A stretch of DNA of 64,000 nt from Enterococcus phoeniculicola ATCC BAA-412 (GCF_000407505.1 NZ_ASWE01000006.1:1-64000); one strand, 5' to 3'; numbered from the stretch's first letter, positions 53,396 through 64,000 are shown. Notes: generated by a model from the sequence alone, not told the origin. A program made the numbers and translations.

Positions 53396-53704
53396 TCATA
53401 TAAATTGTTCGGAATAATAGCTGATATTTTTACCAAGTGATTTTGCAAAATCTATTTCTTTTAGTGTACTTTCTCCGATATATCTATCTACATCAATGAT
53501 GAATAGTTCATCAGCTAGTTCAATTTTTCTGAAATGAGCTTTGCCAAAAAGCAATGCTTCTTCTTTTGTAATTTCTAAGTCGTCTCCAAAAATTGGACGT
53601 AAGACTGTGAATCCTTTTCGAGCTAACTCTATCTCTACTTCTTTGAATTGTTTAGAAAACTTTCTTGAGCCGCATAGGGTTATGACCTTATTATTGTTCA
53701 TCAT
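53396..53704 (-). CDS. Small SLOG/nucleoside deoxyribosyltransferase-like protein
   Basis: 102 residues. VITLCGSRKF opens a Rossmann-like fold and ADELFIIDVDRYIGESTLKEIDFAKSLGK matches, in pattern, the C-terminal signature of the nucleoside 2-deoxyribosyltransferase/SLOG superfamily, in which the Glu of the TLKEIDFA-like motif is catalytic or ligand-binding. The true substrate is unknown; such proteins process nucleotides or sense nucleotide-derived ligands. AAGGAG lies 14 bp before the ATG, which is long. It stands alone between decayed DNA and repeat copy E. Confidence 0.7.
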   Translation of the reverse strand: MMNNNKVITLCGSRKFSKQFKEVEIELARKGFTVLRPIFGDDLEITKEEALLFGKAHFRKIELADELFIIDVDRYIGESTLKEIDFAKSLGKNISYYSEQFI

Positions 53705-54009
53705 GCTTTTACTGTGAACTCCTTTTTTTGTTTATCTATTTTCATACAATCAGTTTTTTACTTTCTATTACTAATGAACTTACTTGAGTAATAAAGCACA
53801 AATAAATTATATTTTTGAGGGAGAATGCTGAAATTGACGAGCACGTCTATCTTTTGAAGATGAGACAAAAAGGTTGGGACAGAAGTGTTCAGCTACAAGA
53901 AATAAGAAAAAGTTCCTTCTCGTCCGAACCTTGATTAAGATTTTACGAGGAGGGGTATAACTTATTTAGTTCTGTTTCACCTTTATCGCCTTCAATTATT
54001 GTAAAAAAA
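53705..54009 (+). other. Intergenic region with repeat copy E
   Basis: About 300 bp between the SLOG-like gene and the pepF terminator. Apart from the repeat at 53871-53984, I see nothing in it. Confidence 0.5.
53871..53984 (+). repeat. Dispersed intergenic repeat, copy E
   Basis: AGGTTGGGACAGAAGTGTTC, then CTTCTCGTCCGAACCTTGAT, AAGATTTTACGAGG and a weakened second hairpin (GGGGTATAAC...GTTCTGTTTC). Confidence 0.65.
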
Positions 54010-54052
54010 CTCCCTATACTGGCTATCTATTTACGTGTCCAGTATAGGGGAG
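54003..54052 (-). terminator. Terminator of pepF
   Basis: On the minus strand CTCCCCTATACTGG pairs with CCAGTATAGGGAG around a 16-nt loop, then TTTTTTT. Confidence 0.88.
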
Positions 54053-54068
54053 AGAAAGTCTTTTTTGT

Positions 54069-55880
54069 CTACTTGTTTACATATTCTTCAGTTAATTCTA
54101 AGAATTCAGTGACATCACTTAAGACTCTGTCGATTCCTGCTTGCCAGAAGTCTGGTTTTGTTAAATCAACATTTAAGTGTTTCTCTGCAAGTTCTTCTGT
54201 CGTCATAGAAGCAGTATCTCTTAATAAAGCGATATATTGATCTTCAAAGCCTTCACCTTGTTGATTTGCATAAGCGTAGATACCCATACTAAATAGATAG
54301 CCAAAGGTATAAGGGAAGTTGTAGAAAGGAACGTCATCAATAAAGAAGTGTAGTTTTGCCGCCCAGAAATGTGGATGGTAGCTAGCTAAGCTATCTTGAT
54401 AGCTCTCTTTTTGAGCAGCAACCATTAACTCTGTAATTTTCGCTTCAGATACAAGTCCTTTTTGACGTGCTTGATAGAAACTATTCTCAAAAATAAATCG
54501 TGCATGAATGTTCATAAACATAGCAATTGCATTTTGCATTTTTGTATCTAGAAGATTGATTTTTTCTTCTTTCGTTTGAGCTTCTTTTAATGTTGCATCG
54601 GCTACAATTAATTCAGCAAAGGTACTAGCAGTCTCTGCAACGTTCATAGCATAATCACGATTAAGCTCAGGAAGATCCCACATAACCTCACTATGGAATG
54701 CATGACCTAACTCGTGGGCAAGTGTTGCGACTTCATTTACAGAATTACTATAAGTCATAAAAATACGTGATTCTTGTGATTCAGGTAAGCCTGTACAATA
54801 CCCGCCAGGGCGTTTTCCAGGACGGTCTTCTGCTTCAATCCAGCTGTTATCAAAGGCTTTTTTAGCAAATGTTGCCATTTTTGGGCTGAACTTCCCAAAG
54901 TTTTCAATAATAAATTCGGCTGCTTGGTCGAATGTATAGGTTTTTTCTTTTAAATCGCCAAGAATAATTGGCGCATCCTGATCCTGCCACTCCATTTTTT
55001 CTTTCCCAAATAATTGAGCTTTTCTTGTTAAAAAGTCAATGATTGGCTGTTTGTTTTGTTGGATGGTATCCCACATAACATCTAAAGTTTCTTTTTTCAG
55101 ACGGTTGTACTCTAGCGGCTGTTTTAAATAATCTGTTACTCCATGCAGTTTATAAGTGGCAAGGCGGAAGCCATCCAAATGGTTCAAGGTGTCCGCAAAA
55201 ACAGGTGCTTTTTCTGACCATGCAGCTTCCCATTTTTCAAAAAGCTCTTTTCGAACGTTTGCGTCTGGATCTCCCATCATTTTATTAAACGCTTGACCAG
55301 CTGAAAGAGAGACGGTTTCTCCATCTTTACCAGTAAAAGGTATGGTAATTGAGGCAACAATAGTATCATAATGTTCGCTCCATGCATTTAATCCGTCAAG
55401 AGAAAGCGTGTTGATGATATTTTCTTCTGTTTCTGAAAGTAGTTCGTTTCCATCTCGGCGAATTTCGCTTAGACGAAAAGCAAGTGGAGATAAGCTGTCG
55501 ACTGCAATTAATTTAGCCCATTCGGCATCAGAAATAGCAGTTAATTTTTTTGAAAAAATCGTTTGAGATAATTGGAACTCAGGCGATAAACTTGTTAAAT
55601 CACCATATAGAATTTTTGCTTTTGTATCGTTTACGTTTGCAGAGGTTAATGCTGTAATAAAGCTCCCACATTGTGAGAATCCCTCTGAAATAGATTCAGC
55701 TAATTGGATGATTTCTAATAAACCTTGGTAATCAGAGTCATTGTTAGCTTCCCATGTAGTTACCTTTTCGTGATGGTGCTTGATTTGTTCTTCAAGAGTT
55801 TCCAGCCGTTGTTTTAAATCGGTGGATTCACTACCTCCTGAAAAAATAGATTCTAAATCCCAAATTAAAGAATAAGACAT
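54069..55880 (-). CDS. pepF: Oligoendopeptidase F (M3B)
   Basis: 603 residues from the ATG at 55880, 7 bp after GGGAG; ATG 55886 is the alternative. The zinc motif is LAHELGHAFHSEVM (HExxH) with the downstream Glu in NVAETASTFAE. Further family marks are RPGGYCTGLP and FMTYSNSVNEVATLAH. A cytoplasmic peptidase that degrades medium-length peptides. It stands alone, divergent from the VanZ-like gene. Confidence 0.95.
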   Translation of the reverse strand: MSYSLIWDLESIFSGGSESTDLKQRLETLEEQIKHHHEKVTTWEANNDSDYQGLLEIIQLAESISEGFSQCGSFITALTSANVNDTKAKILYGDLTSLSPEFQLSQTIFSKKLTAISDAEWAKLIAVDSLSPLAFRLSEIRRDGNELLSETEENIINTLSLDGLNAWSEHYDTIVASITIPFTGKDGETVSLSAGQAFNKMMGDPDANVRKELFEKWEAAWSEKAPVFADTLNHLDGFRLATYKLHGVTDYLKQPLEYNRLKKETLDVMWDTIQQNKQPIIDFLTRKAQLFGKEKMEWQDQDAPIILGDLKEKTYTFDQAAEFIIENFGKFSPKMATFAKKAFDNSWIEAEDRPGKRPGGYCTGLPESQESRIFMTYSNSVNEVATLAHELGHAFHSEVMWDLPELNRDYAMNVAETASTFAELIVADATLKEAQTKEEKINLLDTKMQNAIAMFMNIHARFIFENSFYQARQKGLVSEAKITELMVAAQKESYQDSLASYHPHFWAAKLHFFIDDVPFYNFPYTFGYLFSMGIYAYANQQGEGFEDQYIALLRDTASMTTEELAEKHLNVDLTKPDFWQAGIDRVLSDVTEFLELTEEYVNK

Positions 55881-55991
55881 AAACATACTCCCTTCAAAAG
55901 TTTATTTACTACCAGTCTATAGTATAGCAATAAAATTCGAGAAATGATTGTTCTTTTTTGAAAAATTGGTAATATAGAGTGGAGGTGTATG

Positions 55992-56498
55992 ATGAAAACA
56001 ATAAAAAAACAAATGAAGAATGGAAACTTTTATTTAGGTATTGCCTTTGTCGTCATGGTGATTCTCTTTTATAGCTCTTCTCAAACCTATGAGCAGCAAT
56101 CCCAGATTTCGTTATTAGAAAAAGTTTTGAAAAATCAGCCATTTAAAGAATTTTTTGAAACGATTTCGTTTGTCTATGCAGGAGATGAAGTGAGTGTGAA
56201 AGCACGCGGATATTTCAAATTTGTGGAATTCTTTGTTCGAAAAGGGGCTCATTTTGGAACATATTTTATTATGGGAGGAAGCCTATTTTTGGGACTATAT
56301 CCACGATTGAAAGTCCGATGGCTTCCAGCAGTTCTTGCGTGGCTTTGTGCGACTGGTTATGCGGGATTGGATGAGTTTCATCAAATGCTAACAGGTGGAC
56401 GAACCCCCTTGTTTCAAGATGTTGCACTTGATTCTTGTGGGGCGCTTACGGCCGTTGTTTTATGCGTAATTATTCATACTTGGCGCAAAAAGAGATAA
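55992..56498 (+). CDS. VanZ-like membrane protein
   Basis: 168 residues from ATG 55992 (GGAGG 6 bp upstream; ATG 55989 also possible). Four hydrophobic segments (about 13-31, 88-106, 110-128, 140-160). Family motifs are FYSSSQTYEQQS, RKGAHFGTYFIMG and GYAGLDEFHQMLTGGRTPLFQDVALDS with the conserved DExxQ/H and R-D pattern. VanZ itself gives low teicoplanin resistance; the role of stand-alone family members is unclear. Confidence 0.88.
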   Translation: MKTIKKQMKNGNFYLGIAFVVMVILFYSSSQTYEQQSQISLLEKVLKNQPFKEFFETISFVYAGDEVSVKARGYFKFVEFFVRKGAHFGTYFIMGGSLFLGLYPRLKVRWLPAVLAWLCATGYAGLDEFHQMLTGGRTPLFQDVALDSCGALTAVVLCVIIHTWRKKR

Positions 56499-56546
56499 AC
56501 GTTGTCCATTTTAAACTTTGGTAAAAATTCAATAAGCATGTATAAT

Positions 56547-56580
56547 GAAAGAGCAGGCTACCGAGCGGTTCTTTCTTTTT
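56547..56580 (+). terminator. Probable terminator of the VanZ-like gene
   Basis: GAAAGAGC pairs with GTTCTTTC (one wobble), 13-nt loop, then TTTTT. Modest stability. Confidence 0.5.
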
Positions 56581-56709
56581 CTATGAAGTTTTATAGAATG
56601 ATTTTTGGTTTACAGATGAGTAGAAAAAATAGAGATAATGCTCTGATAGTGAGTTGAAATAGTATAGTTAGTAAAACTTTATAACTGAAGTGAAAGGACG
56701 GAAGGCAAG

Positions 56710-57435
56710 ATGTCAGGACATAGTAAATGGAGTAATATTCAAGGAAGAAAAAATGCACAGGATGCAAAACGTGGGAAAATATTTCAAAAGCTTTCTCGCG
56801 AAGTGTACATGGCAGCAAAAGCAGGCGGAACGGATTCGGCGTTGAATCCGGCTCTTAGATTAGCAGTAGACAAAGCTAAAGCGGCCAATATGCCCAATGA
56901 CAATATAGATCGGGCAATAAAAAAAGCAGACAGCTCAGCAGAAAATACAAATTATGATGAAATTATCTATGAAGGATATGGACCTGGTGGTGTGGCTATA
57001 CTTGTGTATGCCTTGACTGATAATCGAAATCGAACTGCAACGAATGTCCGTGTAGCTTTCACACGTAATGGAGGCTCTCTGGGAGAAACTGGATCTGTTA
57101 ATTATTTGTTTGACCGAAAAGGATATATTGCAATTGAACGAAAGAATTTAACAGTGAATGAGGATCAGATGTTTGAAGATGTATTAGAAGCTGGAGCAGA
57201 GGATTTACTTGTATCCCCAGAAGTCTTTGAAATCTACACAGCACCAGAAGAGTTTGTTCAGGTACGAGAATCACTGGAAAAGTCAGGGTTTCATTTGGCT
57301 CAGGCAGAACTAACGATGGTTCCGCAAACTACGATTTCATTAACGGAAGAACAACAAATACAATTGGAACGTCTTGTAGATAAATTAGAGGATGATGACG
57401 ATGTGTCTGAAGTATTTACTTCTGCTGAAGAATAA
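56710..57435 (+). CDS. YebC/PmpR-family regulator (TACO1-like)
   Basis: 241 residues, the family length. [23 protein letters not shown] at the N-terminus, [28 protein letters not shown] and [11 protein letters not shown] are signatures. Members have been described as DNA-binding regulators and, more recently, as factors easing translation through proline-rich stretches. GAAAGGACGGAAGGCAAG precedes ATG 56710. Monocistronic, ending in a shared hairpin. Confidence 0.93.
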   Translation: MSGHSKWSNIQGRKNAQDAKRGKIFQKLSREVYMAAKAGGTDSALNPALRLAVDKAKAANMPNDNIDRAIKKADSSAENTNYDEIIYEGYGPGGVAILVYALTDNRNRTATNVRVAFTRNGGSLGETGSVNYLFDRKGYIAIERKNLTVNEDQMFEDVLEAGAEDLLVSPEVFEIYTAPEEFVQVRESLEKSGFHLAQAELTMVPQTTISLTEEQQIQLERLVDKLEDDDDVSEVFTSAEE

Positions 57436-57448
57436 TTGAAAAAAGAAA

Positions 57449-57491
57449 AGAAGCATTCTTTCTGAGTTTCAGAATGAACGCTTCTTTTTAT
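57449..57491 (+). terminator. Bidirectional terminator between the YebC-type and L,D-transpeptidase genes
   Basis: AAGAAGC...TTCTGA pairs with TCAGAA...GCTTCTT with two mismatches; A-rich left flank and T-rich right flank serve the convergent genes. Confidence 0.75.
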
Positions 57492-58903
57492 TAGAATACC
57501 AATACAGGTGTTCCGTTTTCAACTGCTGCATATAATTCTTTCATGACACCAGGAGGCGTATTTACACATCCGTGAGAACCACGTGTTTTCCATAGTTCAC
57601 CACCATATTCAGGTTGCCAGTCAGAGTCATGAATTCCGACGCCAGTCCAATCAATAGGCATCCAGTAATTTACAGGACTTGCATATTTTGAACCGTCATC
57701 ATTTAAGCCGCGAAGAGTAGCATTTAACTCGTGATTCCATACATAGAATACACCAGGAGGGGTTGGAGTAGTAGGTTTTCCTGTAACGACATCTGTCTCT
57801 AATACAAGTGCCCCATCTTTGTAAAACCACATATGTTGATTTTGTAAATCAACTTCAATATATGTGTTGCCAACTAACGCATGGTCAGCTGTTGTACTTC
57901 CCTGGACAATCGGGCTGCGTGTGAAATCTTTCCCTGACATAATTGCATCTTTCAATGCAGCTGCTTCTTGATCCACTTGAATAGTCCAACTATATGAACC
58001 TGCTGGTACACTCACTTCACCCCGACGTGTGCTGTTGAATGTCGTTGGGTTTGAGCTAGTATTATAAAGTGTAGCTAAATTATTTACATATTCGGTTATT
58101 TTTTCGTTGTTTAATGAAATATCTGTATCAGATGATTCAATCCAGTCCATAATCGTTTCGGTAGGAACAACAAATGAAACACCGTTGATTGTATAAGTTG
58201 CTTTTACTTGTGCGATTTTATTTGCTCGTTCTATCTCTTTTTTAAGATCCTCATCTTCAGAGGTCACATTCGGTTTTGAACGAAATTCTTTTAAATCAAT
58301 TGTTTCTTTTCCTTCTGTTGCCGTTTGAGTGATAGAAGCAATTGCTTCATCTACATTAATAGCCGTTCCTATTTTTTCTTTTTGAATAGAAAAACCACTG
58401 TCTGTTCGAATCACCTTTGCATCCTCAGATTCAGAACGAGAGGCATTTAATTTGGTTAAATCATCTTTAATGGAATTAACTGAATTCGTTAATTTCTCTT
58501 GATTCACATCCAAAGTATTCAAAGTTTCCTTTTCAGCTGCAGAAACATAAGAAACCGCCCAACTCCAAGGACTTTGTTTTTGTCTGAGATTTTCAAGCTC
58601 TTTTGTGAAATCAAGATTTACCCCTAAATCAGATTTTTTTATTTCTTTCCAAAGTTGACCATCTTCATTTATAGTGAATGTTTCAGAAGCATATTTTTCT
58701 TTTAATGCTGTTTTTGCTTCATCAATAGTTAAATTACTGACATCTACACTATTTACTTCGGTCTTAGGTAAGAAATGACTTGTATAATAAATGCTGCGGT
58801 AGGTATAACCGCTAACAAGTAAAACTAGAATACCTAAAACAACTATTAAACTAATTTTTTTTATTTTTCCCTGCTTTTTTGTACGAGCGCCGCCTCTTGT
58901 CAT
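57491..58903 (-). CDS. L,D-transpeptidase (Ldtfm-like)
   Basis: 470 residues. A Lys-rich cytoplasmic start, one membrane anchor (about 17-36), two tandem VanW/PG-binding-4-type domains (about 50-330) and a C-terminal YkuD domain with IGIHDSDWQPE-like GVGIHDSDW and the nucleophile C446 in SHGCVNTPP. E. faecium Ldtfm, of almost equal length, makes 3-3 crosslinks that bypass beta-lactam-sensitive enzymes. AAGGAG lies about 10 bp before the ATG. All catalytic residues are present; whether it supports resistance here is unknown. Confidence 0.92.
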   Translation of the reverse strand: MTRGGARTKKQGKIKKISLIVVLGILVLLVSGYTYRSIYYTSHFLPKTEVNSVDVSNLTIDEAKTALKEKYASETFTINEDGQLWKEIKKSDLGVNLDFTKELENLRQKQSPWSWAVSYVSAAEKETLNTLDVNQEKLTNSVNSIKDDLTKLNASRSESEDAKVIRTDSGFSIQKEKIGTAINVDEAIASITQTATEGKETIDLKEFRSKPNVTSEDEDLKKEIERANKIAQVKATYTINGVSFVVPTETIMDWIESSDTDISLNNEKITEYVNNLATLYNTSSNPTTFNSTRRGEVSVPAGSYSWTIQVDQEAAALKDAIMSGKDFTRSPIVQGSTTADHALVGNTYIEVDLQNQHMWFYKDGALVLETDVVTGKPTTPTPPGVFYVWNHELNATLRGLNDDGSKYASPVNYWMPIDWTGVGIHDSDWQPEYGGELWKTRGSHGCVNTPPGVMKELYAAVENGTPVLVF

Positions 58904-59098
58904 AATATATGAACTCCTTGATTATATAAATTTAGAGTATACCGTAATTAATAATAGCATAGTTGACGGAAAAAGCGATGTTTTTGCTTAAAAAACAATA
59001 AAAGATTAAGAAACATTTAGTAAGTGATAAAATTTTTTTGAAATTTTTCTGCCTATTACAACTAATAAATAATCATACGAATTTTTAGTTTGTAAAAA

Positions 59099-59143
59099 AA
59101 TGAATCAGAAAATTTTTGTAAAATAAAAATTTTCTGATTCATT
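59099..59143 (-). terminator. Terminator of ldh
   Basis: A perfect 19-bp inverted repeat (AATGAATCAGAAAATTTTT and its complement) with a 7-nt loop; on the minus strand it is followed by TTTTTTT. Confidence 0.9.
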
Positions 59144-59161
59144 ATTTATAAAGGCAATAGA

Positions 59162-60477
<1,316 letters not shown>

Positions 60478-61038
60478 ATGAAAATGATTGTTGGATTGGG
60501 AAATCCTGGGACGAAATATCAAGAAACAAAACATAATATTGGTTTTATGGTCATTGACCGTTTAGCGCAAAAATATAAGGCTACGTTCAAAAAAAATCCA
60601 TTTGAAGCGGAGGTAGCAGAATTTTTTATTGATGGTGAAAAAATTCTACTAGTGAAGCCGATGACGTTTATGAATGAATCTGGTCGGGCAGTGGGACCCT
60701 TGATGACTTATTTCGGTATTTATCCTGAAGAGCTGCTAGTTATCTATGATGATTTAGATTTAGCAATTGGGAAAATTCGCTTACGTCAAAAAGGAAGTGC
60801 TGGAGGACATAATGGAATAAAGAGTCTGATCTCTCACTTAGGCGATAATGTTTTTGATCGTATTAAAGTGGGCATTGGGCGGCCTGAAGGGAAAAAAACA
60901 GTGGTTAATCATGTACTAAGCGGGTTTTCTAAAGAAGATCAGCCTTTAATTGAAGCAAGTATTGACAAGTCAGTTGAAGCATGTGAATACAGATTAGCCG
61001 GACACTCATTTATAGATACGATGAATCAATTTAATTAG
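60478..61038 (+). CDS. pth: Peptidyl-tRNA hydrolase
   Basis: 186 residues from ATG 60478 with GTGAGGA 7 bp upstream; the frame opening at 60415 has no site. VGLGNPGTKYQETKHNIGF with catalytic H19, FMNESGRAV, YDDLDLAIGKIRLRQKGSAGGHNGIKS and RIKVGIGRP are signatures. It recycles tRNA from aborted peptides. mfd starts 16 bp after its stop, as in most Firmicutes. Confidence 0.96.
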   Translation: MKMIVGLGNPGTKYQETKHNIGFMVIDRLAQKYKATFKKNPFEAEVAEFFIDGEKILLVKPMTFMNESGRAVGPLMTYFGIYPEELLVIYDDLDLAIGKIRLRQKGSAGGHNGIKSLISHLGDNVFDRIKVGIGRPEGKKTVVNHVLSGFSKEDQPLIEASIDKSVEACEYRLAGHSFIDTMNQFN

Positions 61039-61054
61039 GAAGGGGGAGAGCAGT

Positions 61055-64000
61055 TTGGATATTATTCAATTATTCAATAAAAATCCTTTCATTCAACAAT
61101 GGGTACAAGAATTGAAAGAAAAGGCACCCCGTCAATTACTAACAGGGCTATCTGGCTCTGCCAAAACATTAACAATGGTGAGTGCGTATAAAAAATTAAA
61201 AAAGATGACGGTTGTCATTACACCCAATTTGTATTATGCCAATCAGTTGGTAGAAGATTTACATCATGTATTGCCGCCGGAAGAAATCTTCTTATTCCCG
61301 GTTGATGAGGTCATGTCAGCAGAAATGGCTTTCTCCTCTCCAGAAGCACGTGCGGAAAGAGTTGTGACGTTAAATGCGCTTGTCAGTAAGAAAAAAGGAA
61401 TTTATGTTTTACCTGCTGCAGCGTTGCGAAAATTTCTTCCAGAGAAGAAAACGTGGCTTGATTATCAAATTCGTTGGGAGATTGGCGGTACGATTGACAG
61501 TAAAGCCATTGCACAGCAGCTTGTTCTCATGGGGTATGAACGCCAAGCAATGGTTGGAAAACCGGGTGAATTTAGTATTCGTGGAAGCATTATAGATGTC
61601 TATCCGTTGACTACTGACTATCCTGTTCGTGTGGAGTTGTTTGATGATGAAATTGATTCTATGCGATATTTTGAAGCAGATACTCAGCGTTCTGTTGAAA
61701 CCATTAAGGAAACCTTTATTTTACCAACATCAGATTTAGTATTTTCATCAGATGATTTACAATATGGAGTAGGTCGATTAGCAGAAGCTTTGGAAAAACG
61801 ACTGGCTGTTACGAAAGAGAAAACAGAAAAAGAATTTTTGATTGACTATTATGGTCAGCTAAGTACCGGATGGCAGTCAGGAATTCCTGGGGAACAAGCA
61901 AATTATTACACGGATTTTCTATATAAAACGAAAACAACAATCTTTGATTATTTTGAAAAAAATACGTTGGTCTTTGTGGATGACTATCCAAGGATTTTAG
62001 AAACAAGTCGTGAAATGGATCGTGAAGAAGCAGAATGGCAAACACAAAAGATTGAAGAAGGTCGTATTTTTTCTGAACAGCATTTCGGTCATGATGTACA
62101 CCAATTGTTGAATAAAGAAAACTACCCAACAAGTTATTTTTCATTATTTCAAAAAGGAATGGGTAATTTACGATTTCAACAAATATATAATTTTCAATAT
62201 CGATCAATGCAACAGTTCTTTGGTCAAATGCCTCTATTAAAAACAGAAATGGATCGTTGGAAAAAACAGGGACATACCGTCGTTGTATATGTTTCAACAA
62301 AAGAACGTTTGCGAAAAATTGAAGAAATGTTTCGTGATTTTGAAATACAATCTGTTCAAACTACTGCAGACAAGCTCTTAACTGGAAAAATTCAATTAGT
62401 AGAAGGTAGCTTACAAACGGGTTTTGAATTGCCGCAGGAGAAGCTCGTTGCAATTACTGAAAAGGAAGTTTTCCAAAAAACAGCCAAAAAGAGGACGCGT
62501 AGACAAAGTATTTCAAATGCAGAACGTTTGAAAAGCTATAGTGAGCTAAAATCAGGGGACTATGTGGTTCATGCTAATCACGGAATTGGGAAATATATTG
62601 GTATGCAAACGCTCGAGGTTGATGGGGTTCACCAAGATTACCTCACTATTTTGTATCAAAATGAAGATAAATTATTTATTCCAGTGACACAGTTAAACTT
62701 AATCCAAAAATATGTGGCTTCAGAAGGAAAGTCTCCCCGTGTAAACAAGCTTGGTGGAAGTGAATGGAGTAAAACCAAACGAAAAGTTACTTCTAAGATT
62801 GAAGATATTGCAGATGATCTGATTCAATTGTATGCAAAAAGAGAGGCTGAAACAGGCTACGCTTTTGGTCCAGACGACGCGTATCAAAAAGAGTTTGAGG
62901 ATGCTTTTGCGTATTCAGAAACAGATGACCAGCTAAGAAGTACTGCTGAAATCAAACATGATATGGAGAAGCCTAAACCGATGGATCGTTTATTGGTGGG
63001 CGATGTTGGCTATGGAAAGACAGAAGTCGCCTTGCGAGCAGCATTTAAAGCAATAAAAGAAAATAAACAAGTCGCTTTTCTTGTTCCTACGACAATTTTG
63101 GCACAGCAACATTATGAAACGATGTTGGAAAGATTCGAGAATTTCCCTGTAAATATTGGCTTATTGAGCCGTTTTCGAACAAAAGCACAACAAAAAGAGA
63201 CTATTGAAGAGTTGCGCACAGGTCAAATAGATATTGTTGTGGGGACGCATCGGATTTTGTCTAAGGACATCGAGTTTAGCGATTTAGGGCTGTTAATTAT
63301 TGATGAAGAGCAGCGTTTTGGTGTGAAGCACAAAGAACGGTTGAAACAGCTGCGATCAGAGGTAGACGTATTAACGCTAACAGCTACTCCGATTCCTCGA
63401 ACACTACATATGTCTATGCTAGGTGTTCGTGATTTGTCTGTGATTGAAACGCCTCCTGAGAACCGTTATCCGATTCAAACCTACGTTATGGAAAAGAATC
63501 CGGGAGCGATTCGTGAAGCTATTGAAAGAGAAATGGGGCGAGGTGGACAGATTTTTTACCTGTATAATCGTGTAGATACGATTGATCAGAAGGTAGAAGA
63601 GCTTCAAGCGTTGGTTCCTGATGCCCGAATTACATTTGCCCACGGACAGATGACAGAAGTTCAACTAGAAAATACACTTTTTGATTTTATTGAAGGGCAG
63701 TATGATGTGCTGGTCACAACGACGATTATAGAAACGGGTGTAGACATTCCAAATGCCAACACATTATTTGTTGAAAATGCAGATTACATGGGCTTATCCA
63801 CGCTGTATCAATTAAGAGGAAGAGTGGGGCGAAGCAATCGTGTAGCGTATGCCTATTTTATGTATGAACAACAAAAGATTTTAAATGAAGTAAGTGAAAA
63901 ACGCCTGCAGGCAATCAAAGACTTTACAGAGCTTGGTTCAGGATTTAAAATTGCCATGCGTGACTTGTCTATACGTGGTGCAGGAAATCTCTTAGGTGCA
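61055..64000 (+). CDS. mfd: Transcription-repair coupling factor Mfd (3' truncated by the window)
   Basis: 982 codons are present with no stop, of about 1170 in full-length Mfd. The TTG start at 61055 follows AGGGGGAG and gives MDIIQLFNKNP. Order: UvrB-homology region (LTGLSGSAKT, GEFSIRGSIIDVYP), the RNA polymerase-interacting domain (GDYVVHANHGIGKYIGM), and the translocase with GDVGYGKTEVALRA, DEEQRFGV, LTATPIPRTL, and ETGVDIPNANT ... QLRGRVGRSN. It removes stalled RNA polymerase and recruits UvrA. The C-terminal UvrA-control domain lies beyond the window. Confidence 0.95.
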   Translation, partial: MDIIQLFNKNPFIQQWVQELKEKAPRQLLTGLSGSAKTLTMVSAYKKLKKMTVVITPNLYYANQLVEDLHHVLPPEEIFLFPVDEVMSAEMAFSSPEARAERVVTLNALVSKKKGIYVLPAAALRKFLPEKKTWLDYQIRWEIGGTIDSKAIAQQLVLMGYERQAMVGKPGEFSIRGSIIDVYPLTTDYPVRVELFDDEIDSMRYFEADTQRSVETIKETFILPTSDLVFSSDDLQYGVGRLAEALEKRLAVTKEKTEKEFLIDYYGQLSTGWQSGIPGEQANYYTDFLYKTKTTIFDYFEKNTLVFVDDYPRILETSREMDREEAEWQTQKIEEGRIFSEQHFGHDVHQLLNKENYPTSYFSLFQKGMGNLRFQQIYNFQYRSMQQFFGQMPLLKTEMDRWKKQGHTVVVYVSTKERLRKIEEMFRDFEIQSVQTTADKLLTGKIQLVEGSLQTGFELPQEKLVAITEKEVFQKTAKKRTRRQSISNAERLKSYSELKSGDYVVHANHGIGKYIGMQTLEVDGVHQDYLTILYQNEDKLFIPVTQLNLIQKYVASEGKSPRVNKLGGSEWSKTKRKVTSKIEDIADDLIQLYAKREAETGYAFGPDDAYQKEFEDAFAYSETDDQLRSTAEIKHDMEKPKPMDRLLVGDVGYGKTEVALRAAFKAIKENKQVAFLVPTTILAQQHYETMLERFENFPVNIGLLSRFRTKAQQKETIEELRTGQIDIVVGTHRILSKDIEFSDLGLLIIDEEQRFGVKHKERLKQLRSEVDVLTLTATPIPRTLHMSMLGVRDLSVIETPPENRYPIQTYVMEKNPGAIREAIEREMGRGGQIFYLYNRVDTIDQKVEELQALVPDARITFAHGQMTEVQLENTLFDFIEGQYDVLVTTTIIETGVDIPNANTLFVENADYMGLSTLYQLRGRVGRSNRVAYAYFMYEQQKILNEVSEKRLQAIKDFTELGSGFKIAMRDLSIRGAGNLLGA

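Noticed and set aside
61809-62300. 163-codon minus-strand frame inside mfd
   Set aside because: Shadow of the mfd coding sequence, which continues unbroken through it.

Overview
The window is a gene-dense, AT-rich chromosomal segment of a low-GC Gram-positive bacterium, most likely an Enterococcus or close relative. The pointers are a SagA-type NlpC/P60 secreted protein directly after mreCD, an Ldtfm-like L,D-transpeptidase, an MprF, an IreK/PrkC-type PASTA kinase, an AdcACB/ZnuACB zinc importer with Zur-like boxes, and the ldh / pth / mfd order. An aconitase/isocitrate dehydrogenase pair is present, which the common clinical enterococci are generally described as lacking, so a less-studied species is likely. 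I see no rRNA, tRNA, CRISPR array, prophage or intact insertion sequence.

Layout. 1-2123: end of an unknown gene, a small Ser/Thr-rich exported protein and an Mga-like regulator, resembling the edge of a WxL-type surface-protein locus. 2558-7339: RNase Y, then an OmpR-family two-component pair and a PepSY lipoprotein. 7489-11308: mprF and a threonine aldolase. 11640-15718: an NMT1/SsuA-type ABC importer, and on the minus strand an Rrf2 regulator, a small hydrophilic protein and a YoaK-like membrane protein. 16006-25862: ispE, a TIM-barrel gene bracketed by repeats, the zinc importer, purR, glmU, prs, and thiT under a TPP riboswitch. 26063-28445: two unknown minus-strand genes and sortase A. 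28545-43367: a patatin-like phospholipase, a YdbC-like protein, a YicC-family RNase, gmk-rpoZ, and the operon priA-def-fmt-rsmB-prpC-prkC-rsgA-rpe-thiN. 43811-47792: acnA-icd. 48001-52704: mreC-mreD and two secreted cell-wall hydrolases. 53396-64000: a lone SLOG-like gene in a decayed region, pepF, a VanZ-like gene, a YebC regulator, the L,D-transpeptidase, ldh, pth and the start of mfd, which runs off the window.

How the genes fit together. Much of the content is growth-linked housekeeping: isoprenoids (ispE), nucleotides (purR, prs, gmk), cell-wall precursors (glmU), translation (def, fmt, rsmB, rsgA, pth), repair (priA, mfd) and the PrpC/PrkC phosphorylation switch that senses the wall. 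A second theme is envelope building and defence: mprF, sortase, mreCD, the SagA-like and M23 hydrolases, and the L,D-transpeptidase. Thiamine supply is split between a riboswitch-controlled ThiT importer and ThiN, which makes the diphosphate.

The non-coding DNA is informative. It holds a dispersed two-hairpin repeat family with at least six copies, a cluster of DnaA boxes before acnA, paired Zur-like operators around the zinc-importer promoter, and a TPP riboswitch whose alternative helices can be followed base by base down to the ribosome binding site. The window is mostly a well-known core genome; the unusual signals are in these intergenic elements, in two possible ATT/ATC start codons, and in a few unrecognised genes.
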